The notes under the pieces: generated by a model
Databases searched by the model: none
Seen by the model: the letters and a program-made list of their open reading frames with translations, nothing else
What the model was told of the DNA's origin: nothing
Assembly: GCA_009617715.1 (NCBI GenBank)
Contig: VTFK01000228.1
Coordinates: 62,001 to 126,000 of the forward strand
Direction: 5' to 3'
Length of the DNA stretch: 64,000 nucleotides
From: Plectrocnemia conspersa
Taxonomy: Eukaryota; Arthropoda; Insecta; Trichoptera; Polycentropodidae
Translations under genes and position numbers: made by a program
Part shown: piece after piece, positions 11,490 to 23,399 of the stretch
Layout: every line of letters starts with the position of its first letter
How positions within the stretch are numbered: position 1 is the stretch's first letter

Positions 11490-11835
11490 TTTTGTAAACG
11501 TTCAAAAAGCAATAAAGTCAACAATAATTTGCAAATAAATTTTAACACAACGCAGCCGCGTCAAAAACTACAATCTGTCCATTTAAATAATAATGTTTAT
11601 TTTAAAAATACTACCTAGAAAGTGGGTGCTTTTGAAGGCAATGTTCCGCTTTTTTTTTTATTTATTGTATAGTATATACAAAAAAAAAAAGAGCTAAAGG
11701 AACTTATACCTAAAATGCATCAATATAAATGTACGTCTCAAACAACTATAGTTTATTTCAGATTCATTATTTGAGGTCGGTTTTTACTTTTTTTATGCTT
11801 GCTATGATTTTTTCAAAGTGCAAGTAATATATTTT
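11490..11835 (+). repeat. Family A repeat, left copy, part 2
   Basis: Matches the reverse complement of about 47,805-48,110. Shared landmarks are TTAACACAA, GCCGCGTCAAAAACTACAAT, CTGTCC, ACTACCTA, TTTTGAAGGCAATGTTC, AACTATAGTTTA, GATTCATTATTTGAGGTCG and GCTATGATTTTTT. It completes the left copy after the inserted segment. Confidence 0.7.
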
Positions 11836-11929
11836 AATATATTACACACTATTGTCCGTCGGATGTACTTCAAATGTATGTGTCGTATAATTTTAAAATG
11901 TTGGTCAGAATTAATTTTTGTTATAAACA

Positions 11930-12240
11930 AAGTAGAATGAAAATTTCCTCACCTCGAGGCTCAGTCGGTCGTCACATATGTACCTCGTATTAATAGGTGC
12001 GCTTTAAACTCTCAACACCCAGTGTTTTGTCACTCGGGCGACAAGTTTACGACAAAAGCCGAATTAACGGTCGAAACAGTGGCAGTGGCTTGTCTCTCTA
12101 TACGTTGACTGTTCGACGATTTGTAAACTCATTTTGTTGTCTATTGTGCGCCAATTTGTACCCTCTTCAAACTCGACTCGTCCTTCTGTTTGCAAATGCA
12201 GAGACACGTTGAAATTTGTTTCCGCAATGTTTCTAACAGC
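11930..12240. promoter_or_regulatory. GC-richer island, candidate regulatory element
   Basis: A CpG-containing patch (CCTCGAGGCTCAGTCGGTCG, CACTCGGGCGAC) without repeat matches. The 71-codon plus frame at 11,997-12,212 starts with a non-ATG codon and shows no motif. Composition is the only evidence. Confidence 0.3.
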
Positions 12241-12429
12241 AACATTGTATATTCACAAAAAAACGCAAAACTTTAAATACAGATAATTTGTTCTATTTTA
12301 TAATTAAGTCTGACTGTTAGTTTTTGTCGATTTTTTTTTTTAATATGACAAATACACAAAATGATTATTTTTATACAATAACTAGCTAAAAAAATATTAT
12401 TATTTATTTTTTTTATTTAGCTATTTATA

Positions 12430-12730
12430 ATGTCGGTTTGGTAATTATCAGGGCTTCGAATCGGAACCGGAGCTGAATCGAAAAATATTGGTTTATTTTG
12501 GTACGGTCCATGTTCAAGCACGCAGTTACAAAAAATGTAATCTATGCAACATTTGAAACATTTTATATTTTTTTAAGAAACCAATTTCAATCACAAATGA
12601 ACAAGCACAATCTTCTAGTGCAGTGAACGTCACAGTTTCCACTTTTTACGTCTCATTGTAAACGTACATTGTAAAGGCCGCCCCTGGTCTATTAAATCGT
12701 CGGACGATGCTTGTTGTTTATCGTGTGATC
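12430..12730. promoter_or_regulatory. Moderately GC-rich patch
   Basis: Includes CGAATCGGAACCGGAGCTG near 12,460 and GTAAAGGCCGCCCCTGG near 12,670, in otherwise A+T-rich DNA. No frame and no repeat match. It may be a small regulatory element or chance. Confidence 0.25.
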
Positions 12731-13000
12731 TGCTAGTAAAATATAGAAATTTAATTGTTAAGAATTTTCTAATATTTAATCAAAGCTACAGTTTTAAAAA
12801 AACAGAACGTTTATCACATTATGCAGATAAGAATATGTTTATTTTCTTAGTAATAAAAATATTTTTTTAACGTTGATAATTAATAAAAAAAAATAGCGTA
12901 ATTGGTTGGTATTAATTATTTAAATTATACGTTAATAAATAATAATAAAAAAAAAATAACTTCTCACGTGTATAAAGTATAAGCAGACAATTAAAACCGA
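12731..13000. other. A+T-rich non-coding DNA
   Basis: Nothing recognisable. Confidence 0.6.
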
Positions 13001-13430
13001 ATACGTTCGTATTTTATTTCGCACATCATACTGATTTATGGCTGTTTTTCGGGTTAGCACACCACAAGTCAGAAAATTTAAATTTTAGATGAGCTACACG
13101 TATGAAAACACGGCGCCGATATTATAGTTAATAAACGGCAGTTAGGGGGTGCTTAATTATGCGATATTTCACGATGTGTACACTTTAATAACCGCTTCAA
13201 TTTATTGTTTATAAAATAATAATAAATTGAGAACTAAGTCATCACGTTTTAATATTCCGGGAAAACACGTTTAAAGTTGCATAGAGTTTAATCCTGCAAC
13301 ATTTACACTCAAATGCGGATCGTATAGATATTGTTATGCATAATTCATTGGAGTTTTTAATAACGGTTTACCGGTATGGATAAAATGTATATGTTTATAA
13401 TGCGATTAAAAATTTAGCCAGTTTTACACA
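13000..13430. promoter_or_regulatory. GC-richer island, candidate regulatory element
   Basis: Contains CACGGCGCCGATATTATAG, GTTAATAAACGGCAG and GGTGCTTAATTATGCG, that is, CpG-containing sequence with embedded homeodomain-like TAAT cores. No coding frame and no repeat match. Inference from composition and motifs. Confidence 0.3.
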
Positions 13431-13735
13431 TGTAAAGTATTGTTGGAATTTTTGCTACTGAAATGTTTATAAAGCATTATTTTCTCTTTACGAATCTCGT
13501 GCATTTGAGATATATGTGTATAGTTTTAACTTAATGATATTTTTTTAGCTCAATATAAGTTTAAGGACATGTACATATGTGATGAAGCGCTTGATGAAAA
13601 TTCCAACAAAAAAATATTTCAACCTAAAATGCGTATATTTTTATGAATATCAGATTTTAACTAAATAAATAAGCTGAGTTTTTAGTGAAATATACGCAGT
13701 CTTTAATATGTCCGTATTTAAATATGAAATAATTG
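13431..13735. other. A+T-rich non-coding DNA
   Basis: Nothing recognisable. Confidence 0.6.
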
Positions 13736-14000
13736 AATTGGTAGTTGAACATTATCCGTTTTGCTTGTTTTCTCTGTGCAAGTTTCACTTTAAAGCTTCG
13801 CGTTGGGAGTTCGACTTAAAGATTGAATTTCAATTTAGACCATTGTCTCTCAAATGATTGTATTTCGCTTTCATTATGCGAGCGATACTCAATCAAATGG
13901 AGGGATTATTGCCGTGGAGTGGTACTCAAATTGATTAGTCGCTTCCGGTTCTTAGCGAATCGCGTATTGTGTTTTGCGTGCGCAAAATTCAGGCAATAAT
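13736..14000. promoter_or_regulatory. Candidate regulatory element with K50-type site
   Basis: GC-richer than its flanks. It carries GGATTA (13,903-13,908, a bicoid/Otx-class core), CAATCAAATGG just upstream, TTGATTAG near 13,930, and several CGCG and GCG patches toward 13,980. No open frame. The clustering of homeodomain cores in a CpG-rich island is the reason for the call; function is inferred. Confidence 0.35.
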
Positions 14001-15035
14001 ATTGGAAATTGAATTATTTTTTTATTTCATTATACAATATATAACGAAATTTCGAACAGATTATTTACAAACAATAAATATAACATAAAAAAACGGAACC
14101 TTAATTGAAAAGCGTAAATATAGATTTGGTCTTCGTATTCTTATCGGACCAATTTCATATCATTATTTATAAAGAAAATAATTGGATTTTCATTTCTAAG
14201 AGGATCTACTATTGGTATTTATATTATATTATATACCTATTTAAAAATATATAAGGATTTTGGGTATCGTTAGTAGATTTACAATTACTGTAGGTTATAA
14301 TATATTATTTATAATAAAGCTATGTATGGACATATAATATAATATATACATGTATACTTATTTATAAGTTAATCTTTTAGTCTTTATTACCTTCCATATG
14401 TATAAAGAGAAAGATTTCTAGTAAGCATATCACAATATTTAAGAATAATGGCATGACTACTATCAATATAAAAAGGTTGTTTGTCTTTTATATGGTTATA
14501 GGAAACCGATACAAGCTCAACAAGATTGCCATCTTAATATTATAAGAAAGCAAATAGACTACATATCGATTCGGGAAAAATACAAAGCGTTGATATCAGT
14601 AAAAACAAACCCACGTGCAGATATTTAATCATATCGCAATCATAAATTAAAAAAAAATATTTTTAACCAATTCTACAAAAAATGTCTATATCATAATTGT
14701 AATCTACTAATATGTACATATATAGAATATGAGGCAAGAAAAAAATACTTTCAGAACTTAAAAGTTCAATAATTCATAAAATTGTATTATAGGGACGACT
14801 GTAGTTTTATTTTACATTTTTATAAATAATTATTTATATGCAATTTTAATTTTTTGTCAGGTTCATGAATTGAACCACTTCTTGAACAACAGTTTAGAGG
14901 ATTATCTCATAATATTAATTATGAAAAGTTTGACTTATGATATAGCGTTTAAACAACTAAAAAAAACTGGGTTTCTTTGTTAAAATGTGAAACCGTGAGA
15001 ACCTATTATCAGATTAAGTCGCAAAGTACGTGCAA
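14001..15035. other. A+T-rich non-coding DNA
   Basis: About 1 kb with many TATATA strings and no frame or repeat I can identify. Confidence 0.65.
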
Positions 15036-15039
15036 TAAA

Positions 15040-15480
15040 TCAGAAAGGATTAATAATTCCGCTACTTTGAACATAACTAATTCTTGCATTCAAGTTTGTC
15101 CTCAAAACGACCGTTTCTGACCTATCTTAGCGGCCAGCGGCCAATTGTATAAAAAACTCACCACCGTTGTGTAATTGGTCGTCTTTTGCCCAACAGCTTG
15201 AAATAACTTAATGTTAGACATTTCGTCTAAAAACTGCCACTTACCACTTCCTCTTCAACACTTTGTTGAGAGCTCAGCATCTCGCCTCAGACAGTTCGTC
15301 TGAAGACCATATTTTAGAGATGTTTTCTGAATCTTTTGGCGTCTACATTTGAACATCCACGTTCGAGACATCCAAACTTCATGAGCTTTCATACTGCAAA
15401 CAAGAACAGAACCACCTTTTCTCTCTTTGCATCCACTGGTCCAGCACAATGTCTGGAATCAAAAGTGAACCAACTTTGAA
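15040..15480 (-). repeat. Family B repeat, copy 1 (decayed coding transposon?)
   Basis: Matches 38,000-38,400 in the same orientation. Shared strings on the plus strand include GCATTCAAGTTTG, CCTCAAAACGACCGTT, ACTCACCACC and TGTAATTGGTCGTC, followed further on by a TTCGTCTAAAAA-type segment and CTTTCTCTCTTTGCATCCA. On the minus strand the last part reads PVDAKREKVV, aligning with VDLKREAAAF in the 38.3-kb copy. A 64-codon frame lies at 15,255-15,449. The family is unrecognised. Confidence 0.55.
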
Positions 15481-16285
15481 GATTCCAGTTGCGTAACAAT
15501 TTTTTTATAAAAAAAAAACCCAGACCCTATATATATTATTTTTTAGTAATGATTATTTTTTATAATTTGCCATAAATTTATTTTCCAAATAGCTTTCAAA
15601 ATTATAGTTATTACATACTGTGGGGTTATAACTACCTGCAATAATAAATTAAAGATCATTCTTACTATCATTTCAAACAAATAAAAACTCGTTTCGAAAT
15701 TTTGAGCTATCTGAAGAGAAAACTCGAGATATAATTGTTAATATTTGTTAATATTTCACGGACTAAGGCGTTTATCACACTGTAAGCACCATAAAAAGTA
15801 CTTTATATTTCTAAAAAAATGCGATGGAAAAAAATACTGCTGTTATTTTTACCCCTTGTTAATGATCGTTGAAAGTGGGAATATGGCAGATTCATTTTCA
15901 ACACTTTGAACTCCTATGTCGAGGTAAATGTGGCATCGGTTGTTTTACCAGCAACTCCAATGTCGAGGTGGGCTTGACATTTTTTTCAAGTTATTTCTGA
16001 AATAATTCAAATTCATTTTATTTTATTTTTTTATTTCGGTAACATTAGGTAATGGTTTAAAAAGAGACAATTTTTTATTCTACGAAAAAATACCTATTCA
16101 TCGCTCGGTAAATGTGAGATAAAAATGAAGAACAATATCAAATAATTTAATCATAGGGATTTTTTTTGTTATTATTTATTTTAATACAACCAACAAATAT
16201 TTTGCAGTATATTTTAAGTACAATGAATGAATAGTGAAAAATGTAATATTTCACATATTCAACCATAACAAGGCAATGCTTCGAC
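15481..16285. other. A+T-rich DNA with a 44-bp tandem duplication
   Basis: The only structure seen is a direct repeat: 15,909-15,936 (AACTCCTATGTCGAGG...) and 15,953-15,980 (AACTCCAATGTCGAGG...) with a 44-bp period and a few substitutions. The rest is A+T-rich and featureless. Confidence 0.55.
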
Positions 16286-16289
16286 AAAA

Positions 16290-16690
16290 ATAAAAAAGGT
16301 TGTCTACCACTGACGTTTGAGTCCAACGTGAAACGCGCTTTCGACCACTAACACGAAAAAAACGACAAAGATTCGTTTGTAATTCTCTCTCAAACAAGCG
16401 AAAGCGACAAACGGAAAAGCTTCGTTCTCGTTTTTTGCATACTTTTTCCGCAAAAAAAGCTCAGGTACATTCGAGAAATTTTCACCTGCGAGAGTTATTA
16501 TCGCATTTTTCACGTTGTCACACACAAACAAAATGTCAAACGTTGACATTCAACGACATAATAAACACGGGATTAGATGGTGTTAAGATTGTTGATGTCG
16601 CAGCGCCTAATAACGTATGTAAATTGTTATTTACTACGTAAGTCGGATATTTACAGCAGTTTCGTCTGTTCCACTTAATATTTTTATATT
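16290..16690 (+). promoter_or_regulatory. GC-richer island with coding-like frame; possible exon or regulatory element
   Basis: The plus frame 16,435-16,641 (68 codons) contains a stretch of balanced composition (FNDIINTGLDGVKIVDVAAP). It is followed at 16,615 by GTATGT after AAC, an acceptable splice-donor match. An overlapping minus frame (16,304-16,549) is equally long, so random openness in a GC-richer patch is possible. I recognise no family. There is no convincing acceptor or promoter. Confidence 0.25.
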
Positions 16691-17615
16691 ATTATTTCTT
16701 TAGGCGTTCCCAAACTATCAGATTATAGACTTCATTTTTTTATAATGTTTTTTTTTGTGTTTGAAAAAAATAGATCCTGTGCTGATTTTTGCAATTTTAA
16801 TAAGTCATACTGAGAAAAATATTATTTATTACCTTTTAGTATTTATGATTCATTAGACGATTAATATACAATAGTTGGAGAGACGTTGATCTATGATTTT
16901 AAATCATCGTCGACTACTCTTTTTTCGGTTCCGATTCGCTGCCGAATAACAATAGATTTTTTGTGTTAATAATAAATTCAATAGTTATTTAAACGTCGTT
17001 TGTTAGAGTCATTGTTATAAAGGAATATCTCACGGATTTGTGGCTATTTTTTTCTTCTCCATCTTATCAAGGTCGAAAGTAGAAAGTTACATAAATAATA
17101 TATTACACTGTCAAATGTAATAGATGTTCGTATTGTCCGGTATAAGCAGAGATAAGATAATTCAATGCTTGTATTTTTATAAAAAAAATACATTGCACAT
17201 ATAATCTCAAAAGTTATTACTGAAATAAAAATATTCAAATTCTAAAAATAGCTATTTACTATGTTGATAATATTTGCTTACAATATGGTACTTTTTGTTA
17301 CATCATTTTTTTAAATTATTTTTATGTTATAATTTAAAAATATGCTATTGCAGTTATTTTAAATTAAAATACGTATCACTTTTAAGCTTAACATATGTTA
17401 CATATTTGATTATTTTATGTTTAGTGATAATGGGTTTAAAAACAGCTGACCGCTACTCATTTTAATTATAAACATTTTTAGAATTCACTAACAAGAAGTA
17501 TTAATATATTATATGAATGATTATGTTATTCACTCACGAAAAATAAATATTAAACTAGGTAGCATTATTTTTTTTTGGCAAACGATTTCAAAATACATTT
17601 CATATTTGGCGTACC
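16691..17615. other. A+T-rich non-coding DNA
   Basis: Short A/T-rich frames on both strands near 17,044-17,465 are low-complexity. A short GC-richer stretch lies at 16,880-16,950. Nothing is callable. Confidence 0.6.
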
Positions 17616-18010
17616 GGTAAATTATGCATGTCTATCGATCCACGACGCGAAATTCTCGCAAAATGTGCGGTCGTCGACATTTTTCATAAATAATTAATCA
17701 TTCGACACACATTTGACGAGTCACAAAAAATTTGGGAGACGCTCTCTTTATACGTAGCTAGTAAATTTCCGTCGTCGCAGGATAAAATATGAGTTTTTGA
17801 TGCGAAAATCGCTGCCGAGACCGGAGGCGCATTGTTATATATTTTTCTCTGGACTTTCGACAAGTAGACAATGAATTTTGCCTTATCGCGAAATTGACTT
17901 GAGCAAAGCGCCTTATAAAATACATAGATTGTTCAAAAAGTATACGAACCACATAGCGTGACAATCGGATCTAATAGATTTTAAATCTCTGACTATTCTC
18001 AATCTTTGCA
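17616..18010. promoter_or_regulatory. CpG-rich island, candidate regulatory element
   Basis: Dense in CpG (CCACGACGCGAAATTCTCGC, GTGCGGTCGTCGAC). It embeds CATAAATAATTAATCATT (17,685-17,702), a compact run of Hox/homeodomain-type cores, and CGCTGCCGAGACCGGAGGCG near 17,810. No frame with recognisable content. It has no match to the repeat families here. Confidence 0.4.
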
Positions 18011-19440
18011 AGCGATTTATTTACTGTAAACGTTATTTCATCGTCATTATTTGGTATGTTTTTTACATTAACCAGTAGTGTATCATCGATATTTTTTTTA
18101 ATAATTAAAAATTATGTATAATTAACAAAATTTGTGGTTATTGTGCAATATTGAGTGCCTTGCATGATTTCTATATACTTTTATAACGCTGCAATTATAT
18201 GTATATAAAACTGCGCTTTTTATTGCTTTAAGCTACTTACTTATAAGTTAAGTATTAGTTTTAATTATTCGTAAGTCCAGCAGAAACTTATTTCCAAAGC
18301 CATATATATTGCTGTAGGTGTAGAGTAAGTCATGATACTCGGTTTGCATTTATGATAAAACAGTCACGAAACTGACAACGGTTAAGTTTACGAGAGCAAA
18401 AAAAGTTCACTGCTGACATAATTGGCTTAATAAAACATTCACTACAACGTACATTCTGGTGAAATATACAATGAATAATCACAGACTTTGAAAAGCTTGC
18501 ATTTTCACGAGCTTCATAGTTTTTGCAACCTAGCTCTAGCTTGTTCCGCACATATATTTTTACCAGAATCAAATGTGACTCATTTTAGTCAATTTGTATT
18601 CAATAAAAAATGTTAACGTCTATAGTCGTTACATGCAAACTATTCATGGAAACTGATTCTTTAGTCACTTCAAACATAGCATTGATTCTTTGAATAAACA
18701 ATGTGGTGCAAAACAATAACTAAATATATGCAAAAGCCTCTAAAAATATGTACTTACTGTTACTATTTTCATCTAACCGCTTAATTAAAAAAAATATTCA
18801 CTATTTTAAAAAATGCACTTGTTATATTTTGACACTGGTCTTATTTTTTAGCTTTGCCAGATCTACGGATAATAAAATAACAAAAAATATAGCAAAAGCA
18901 TTAGTCAATGCGGACGCTGACAAATTATAACTGCCTAACATTACAGTAGAATTCGAAGCAATGGGAGCACCACATTCGATTATATCTCGCAACTCATTAA
19001 TTTAACAGTTACCCGTTTTGCTATAGTGAATATTTTAAAATTTAAAAAGTTTAAAAATGTAATTTAATCTTAACTCTTTGGCCGAATTTAAATAGGCAAC
19101 TAATTTTCTGATCCCTTGTACTATACAATGAACATTCTAATGAGTATATTAAAATTTTGACTATTTTCATAATTTTGTATATACAAAAAATAATTAATAT
19201 GCTATTTCTTACCATTGTTATTTCTTTAAGACTGTAGGAATCTAAATTTTAAAAATATCATTTGGCACAAATTTTCTTGAAAATATAATAACGCAATTCT
19301 ACTAAATAATAAATGAGACAATCGTAAAAAAATCATTTTGTAAAGGTATTTCGTAAAACCTCTTTTTAATGGTGTTTTGTAAATGGTCCTTAATTCAATA
19401 TATTTTAAATTACTATAAAAAGTAAAGCGATAATAATTTA
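18011..19440. other. A+T-rich non-coding DNA
   Basis: The open frames at 18,330-18,572 and 18,748-18,930 have no motif or splice context. TTAACTCTTTGGCCG near 19,067 recalls a TTAA/CCCTTT-type transposon end, but no partner terminus was found. Otherwise empty. Confidence 0.6.
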
Positions 19441-19444
19441 TTCA

Positions 19445-20400
19445 TAGACTCAAGTCACCACTTGATATTCTCTATATATTCGAGCAAGATACGCGTTAAC
19501 GTTTTTTCCAATGGTAACACGGTTGATAAAGTTGTTAATGACCCCCAAAAATATAAAATAAAATTCAGGAACTTTTTAAACAGCCCACTTATATAATACA
19601 TTTTCTCATAATGAATCCGATATTTTTCCGGAGGCCCCCCGTCTTTTTTTGTGAGCTTTAATGAGCCTCTGCGGAGAAAATTTTCGCCGTGGACGAAGCT
19701 GAGGAAAAAAAATCTGCGAAAACATAAAAAGGACATTAGGGCCGACGCGTTAATGGCGTTGTGAAAAATTAAAAAATATATACGTGTATAACATAAAGTC
19801 CTAAAGCCAAAGGTGCGCTTTTGGGTGTGTCCAAAGGGGAATTCCCGTCGCGGAAAAAATGCGTCCCGCAAGAATTTCGCTTTCTTTGCACGACGCTGTT
19901 CCCTCTATGCTCCCGTTTTTTGCCTCCGGTACTAGGAAGAACTGTTCCCGGGGGAAGTCGTGCCCGGAACCGTACAATAATAAAGAAATCGGCGAGGAAT
20001 TTACCACATCTGATTGAACAAAGCTTTTATTTTATTCTTTTTATGGAAAAAATATATTTTAGGCTCAGATTGCGAAGCGCATGCGTCAATAATATGTGCG
20101 AATTTTCATGTATATTGTATAGATTTTATTACAACTTTTTTAACTTCCTGATCTTTACGACAATATCGGTTTAACATTGCTGCGATCTCTCAGCGATCGC
20201 CCATTTGCGACTCCCCGGATGTACTTTATTCTTTCTACTTTATGTATCGCTTGGGATGAAAATATTTTGTTTTGCGAATGACTACCGATTACGTCATACA
20301 GTTGTCCACTCACAAGTCACGAGTCATTATGTTGGATATGGGTGCTCGGCTTGTAATACATTTCTAGAATACTTAGAGCATAATTAACTAGTAACTAATT
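19445..20400. promoter_or_regulatory. Large GC/CpG-rich island, candidate regulatory element
   Basis: One of the longest islands, strongest at 19,620-20,000 (GGGCCGACGCGTTAATGGCG, CCCGGGGGAAGTCGTGCC). Frames up to 138 codons exist on the minus strand (19,455-19,871) and 117 on the plus (19,821-20,174). They overlap one another and none shows a domain, so stop-poor GC-rich sequence explains them. A homeodomain-like GTTAATGG sits at the island core. An unrecognised coding exon cannot be excluded. Confidence 0.35.
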
Positions 20401-22135
20401 CATACACTACAAGAATCCACGATCTTTTGCATGCATTGTTTATCTCTTGCCTTAAATAATTCTCCAAATTAAAATAAGGAGCAGATGATAGAGCCAACGT
20501 GTGGCTTATAAGATGCACAATGTTTATTAAAATGATTTTTTTACCAAATTTTTATTTTTTATCAAAGAAATTTGGTACATCTTTTTGATTTAAATAACCT
20601 GTAATTTAAAATTAACATAAAACAAAACTCAAATCTACGCACGAGATTGACTGGCAGATTGACTAACTGGATAATTTATCTGTCAATGCAGTCACTACGG
20701 CAATGTTTGGTGTTCATTTTATTGAAACTTTAACCAAATGTATAGCTTTTCCATATTTACTTACGGTAAATAAATAATACATTTAAATTATTAATGGTTA
20801 ACTGAGTACTGAATATATGTTTGTGAGTCAAATAGTTCTCGTTATATTGACTTAGTCCAGGATTGAATTGGTGAATAATTCGTAATGTTGATTAGCTTCT
20901 TAGAACTGTCTCTGCATGCGCCAACTTTACAATTGAATGGGTGAGCACACACGTTCAAATTAATAGTAAACACATGTCATATGCTAAATTGGATATACGA
21001 ACATAGATTTGAATATGTAATAGAACTATCGTATATTGTCATTAAATAACGCGTTTTGAATGTGTCGCGTAAATCAATTAATCACTTCACTATACATATT
21101 ATATATACATATATCCTATAAGATACACAAACTCATCGCATCTCATTGTAACTATACGCCTATTTGTAAGACAAGAACACTACAAAGGATTATAATTTAA
21201 ATTTTATTAGGTCAGCTCATAAAACAGATTATTATTTTAATTAATGGTATATGAGATTAATATTCACAATAGACAACGTATATGGTGAAAACTAGCCGTG
21301 TCAGATTCTGTTAATTAATTAATAGTGTCAGCATTGTTAAATAATTTAGAATAGATTTTTCTGCTCACTTTTTTATTACTTATTATTTAATTTAATTAGG
21401 CTATATAACAATATTATTATATGCTACTTTAATGTGCGCGTTATTTGATGTGTTTTGAAAATACATTTTTCTTAATTACATTCAAGTAACCCAAATAAAA
21501 ATAACTTTAGAAATATTTAGTATATTAAATAATTCTAAAAAAATATAATATTAATATAGATATAGATATTTAAATAAATAAATACAGTTTGTGTATTTAA
21601 AAAAGGTCCAAAAATATTTAGAAACACAAAAATTCTTAACAATATTTAACAAAAAAAAAAATGTTATAAAAAATACATAAAAAACATCAATTTTTTGGGC
21701 TAAACTTAAATATTGAATATATAATTAAATATTGCATATATAATTATTTTTTGTCTTAATTTAAGTAGCTATAGATTCTTTTTTAATTATTTTTTTGTAT
21801 TTCTACTACTTCCTATTACTACTGGGCTACTTGATCTGTTACTTGTGCTTTATTTTTATAAAACACTAATAATTTTTTTACTTACTTAATTCTATTTACA
21901 ATAAAAATAATAATGAATGCTTCGCTAATGCTTTGTTTTATAAAATTACATACAATACATAGTATTTATATTACACAAAAAACTAATACTTTTTTTTATT
22001 TTGATTTCAGGTAATTTGTCACATTTTTCTTTTACGATTTGATATCAATGTCATCAAATTTGGATCACGTGAGTAGTTAGTAGATAATATTTGTTAATTA
22101 CTAGTATATAATCATAAAATAATTAATTTTTAATA
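20401..22135. other. A+T-rich non-coding DNA
   Basis: About 1.7 kb. Slightly GC-richer patches at 20,630-20,710 and 20,870-20,950 are not distinctive. 21,400-22,000 is nearly pure A/T with long homopolymers. No gene. Confidence 0.6.
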
Positions 22136-22139
22136 AATG

Positions 22140-22850
22140 TATATGTTACAGAGAATGTGTATTAACATTAAAGTTATATTTTCACTGTCATTTCAATAAA
22201 ATCATATCTAAATACATTTTTTGCAATATAATTTAACTACTAGTAAAATTATATACTGCTTTAAGAATTCTATATAAATTATTTTTTCAGTTTTAAAAGG
22301 TCTTTTTACTGTTCAAACCCAAAACTAAACGGTTTAACCAAATCCAACATGATCTAATAAAAGTTGATTTACATATTTTATTATGTTATTTAAATTTAAT
22401 TTACCAGTGAAATTTAAAGTTAATTTTATCTAGCCTTAAAGATAAAATTATATTTATAATAGTGAAAATATACCTTTACTGAAAAATACGCATTCACTTA
22501 AAACGAATTACCCAAACTCAACTTAACTTAATGAATGTTTTATAACTAACTGCAGTTTTTTAAGTTTTATTATGTTTATTCGCTAATATTAGATTTGGGT
22601 TTTAATAGCAAATGTATGTTTTTATATTGTCAAATTGAATTTTTAGATACTTTTAAAATCACATAATTTCACTAGCGCCTATTAAAGTTAAATTACATTT
22701 TCACTAGTAAAAATATGTATCTATTAGTAAAATTTAATTCAGTTATGATACCACTGAAACAGTTAGTGAAATCAAATTATACTTACTGAAAAACATACAT
22801 ATCCGAAGCAGTAATATTAAAATATTTTTAATACATAGATCTGAAGTATG
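22140..22850. repeat. Family A repeat, partial self-inverted copy
   Basis: Shares with the 8.5- and 47.8-kb copies the TATATTTTCACT and AGTAAAAATATGTATCTA subrepeats, and the segment GTTCAAACCCAAAACTAAA (near 22,311). The same segment recurs in opposite orientation near 22,593 (GATTTGGGTTTTAATAGCAA) followed by a TTGTCAAATTGAA string seen at 9.2 kb. The locus is therefore a loose inverted duplication of one family A portion, with ends that read toward each other. Confidence 0.55.
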
Positions 22851-22989
22851 ACGTGTTTATTAAATATTAAATTTTCCGCTAGAAAAAATTTGATCTCTTA
22901 ATTATTTATATTACAAAATCTATTTTTTTTATTGTTGTATGGATATTGACTATATATTAACAAATTTTCGTAATAATTAAAATGTTTAA

Positions 22990-23160
22990 ATGGCATACAG
23001 TTAATTTTTGTAGTTGTCTTGAATCTGTAACCACGGTTGGCGCGAAGAGTGAAGCAGCAGCTTACTAGGTCTCCTAAACTTCTCTCGCATGTTAGGATGA
23101 ACTCTTGTGTTCTAAGTCGGGTGTAACTAATACGAGTTTTGATCAAGGTTTCTTTCAAAA
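22990..23160 (+). repeat. Family B repeat, short copy 2
   Basis: GCGCGAAGAGTGAAGCAGCAG near 23,040 (read as VGAKSEAAAY before a stop at 23,066) aligns with the KREAA core of the other family B copies. Only this core is convincing. The 86-codon minus frame across the same interval is not supported by the family alignment. Confidence 0.4.
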
Positions 23161-23399
23161 GATAATTCCAAATATGAATAAATGATTTGCGCTATGTATA
23201 CACGCTAACTATTTAGATGAAGGAGGTTCACTTGCTCAGTCCACTTTTAATGTGTCCATCGATTTTTATGATTTGTATGTAGAATTAGATTAGTTGTTTT
23301 CTTTATTAGAATCAATTTTTTGCGTAACCATTGAAGTTTTAACAAGTGTAGATTTAGCGACACCGTAATGAGCCTCATACAACCATATCTTTTTTGTGT

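Larger units (their letters stand above)
9671..11490. mobile_element. Insertion of about 1.8 kb splitting the left family A copy
   Basis: In the inverted copy at 48.1-48.2 kb the two family A segments that flank this interval lie only about 70 bp apart, so the 1.8 kb here is extra sequence: either an insertion on this side or a deletion in the other copy. It contains a solo-LTR-like segment (10,561-10,795), a partial internal duplication (about 10,970-11,290) and otherwise unremarkable A+T-rich DNA. The open frame 10,493-10,831 (112 codons) overlaps the LTR-like part and has no recognisable domain. Confidence 0.5.

Noticed and set aside
19067..19085. TTAACTCTTTGGCCG as a piggyBac-type terminus.
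   Set aside because: No inverted partner with a second TTAA was found nearby, and the CCCTTT core is altered.
19455..20174. Long overlapping open frames (138 codons minus, 117 codons plus).
   Set aside because: They lie in a GC-rich island, overlap on both strands, have low-complexity Phe/Arg-rich tails and show no domain, so a lack of chance stops explains them better than coding.
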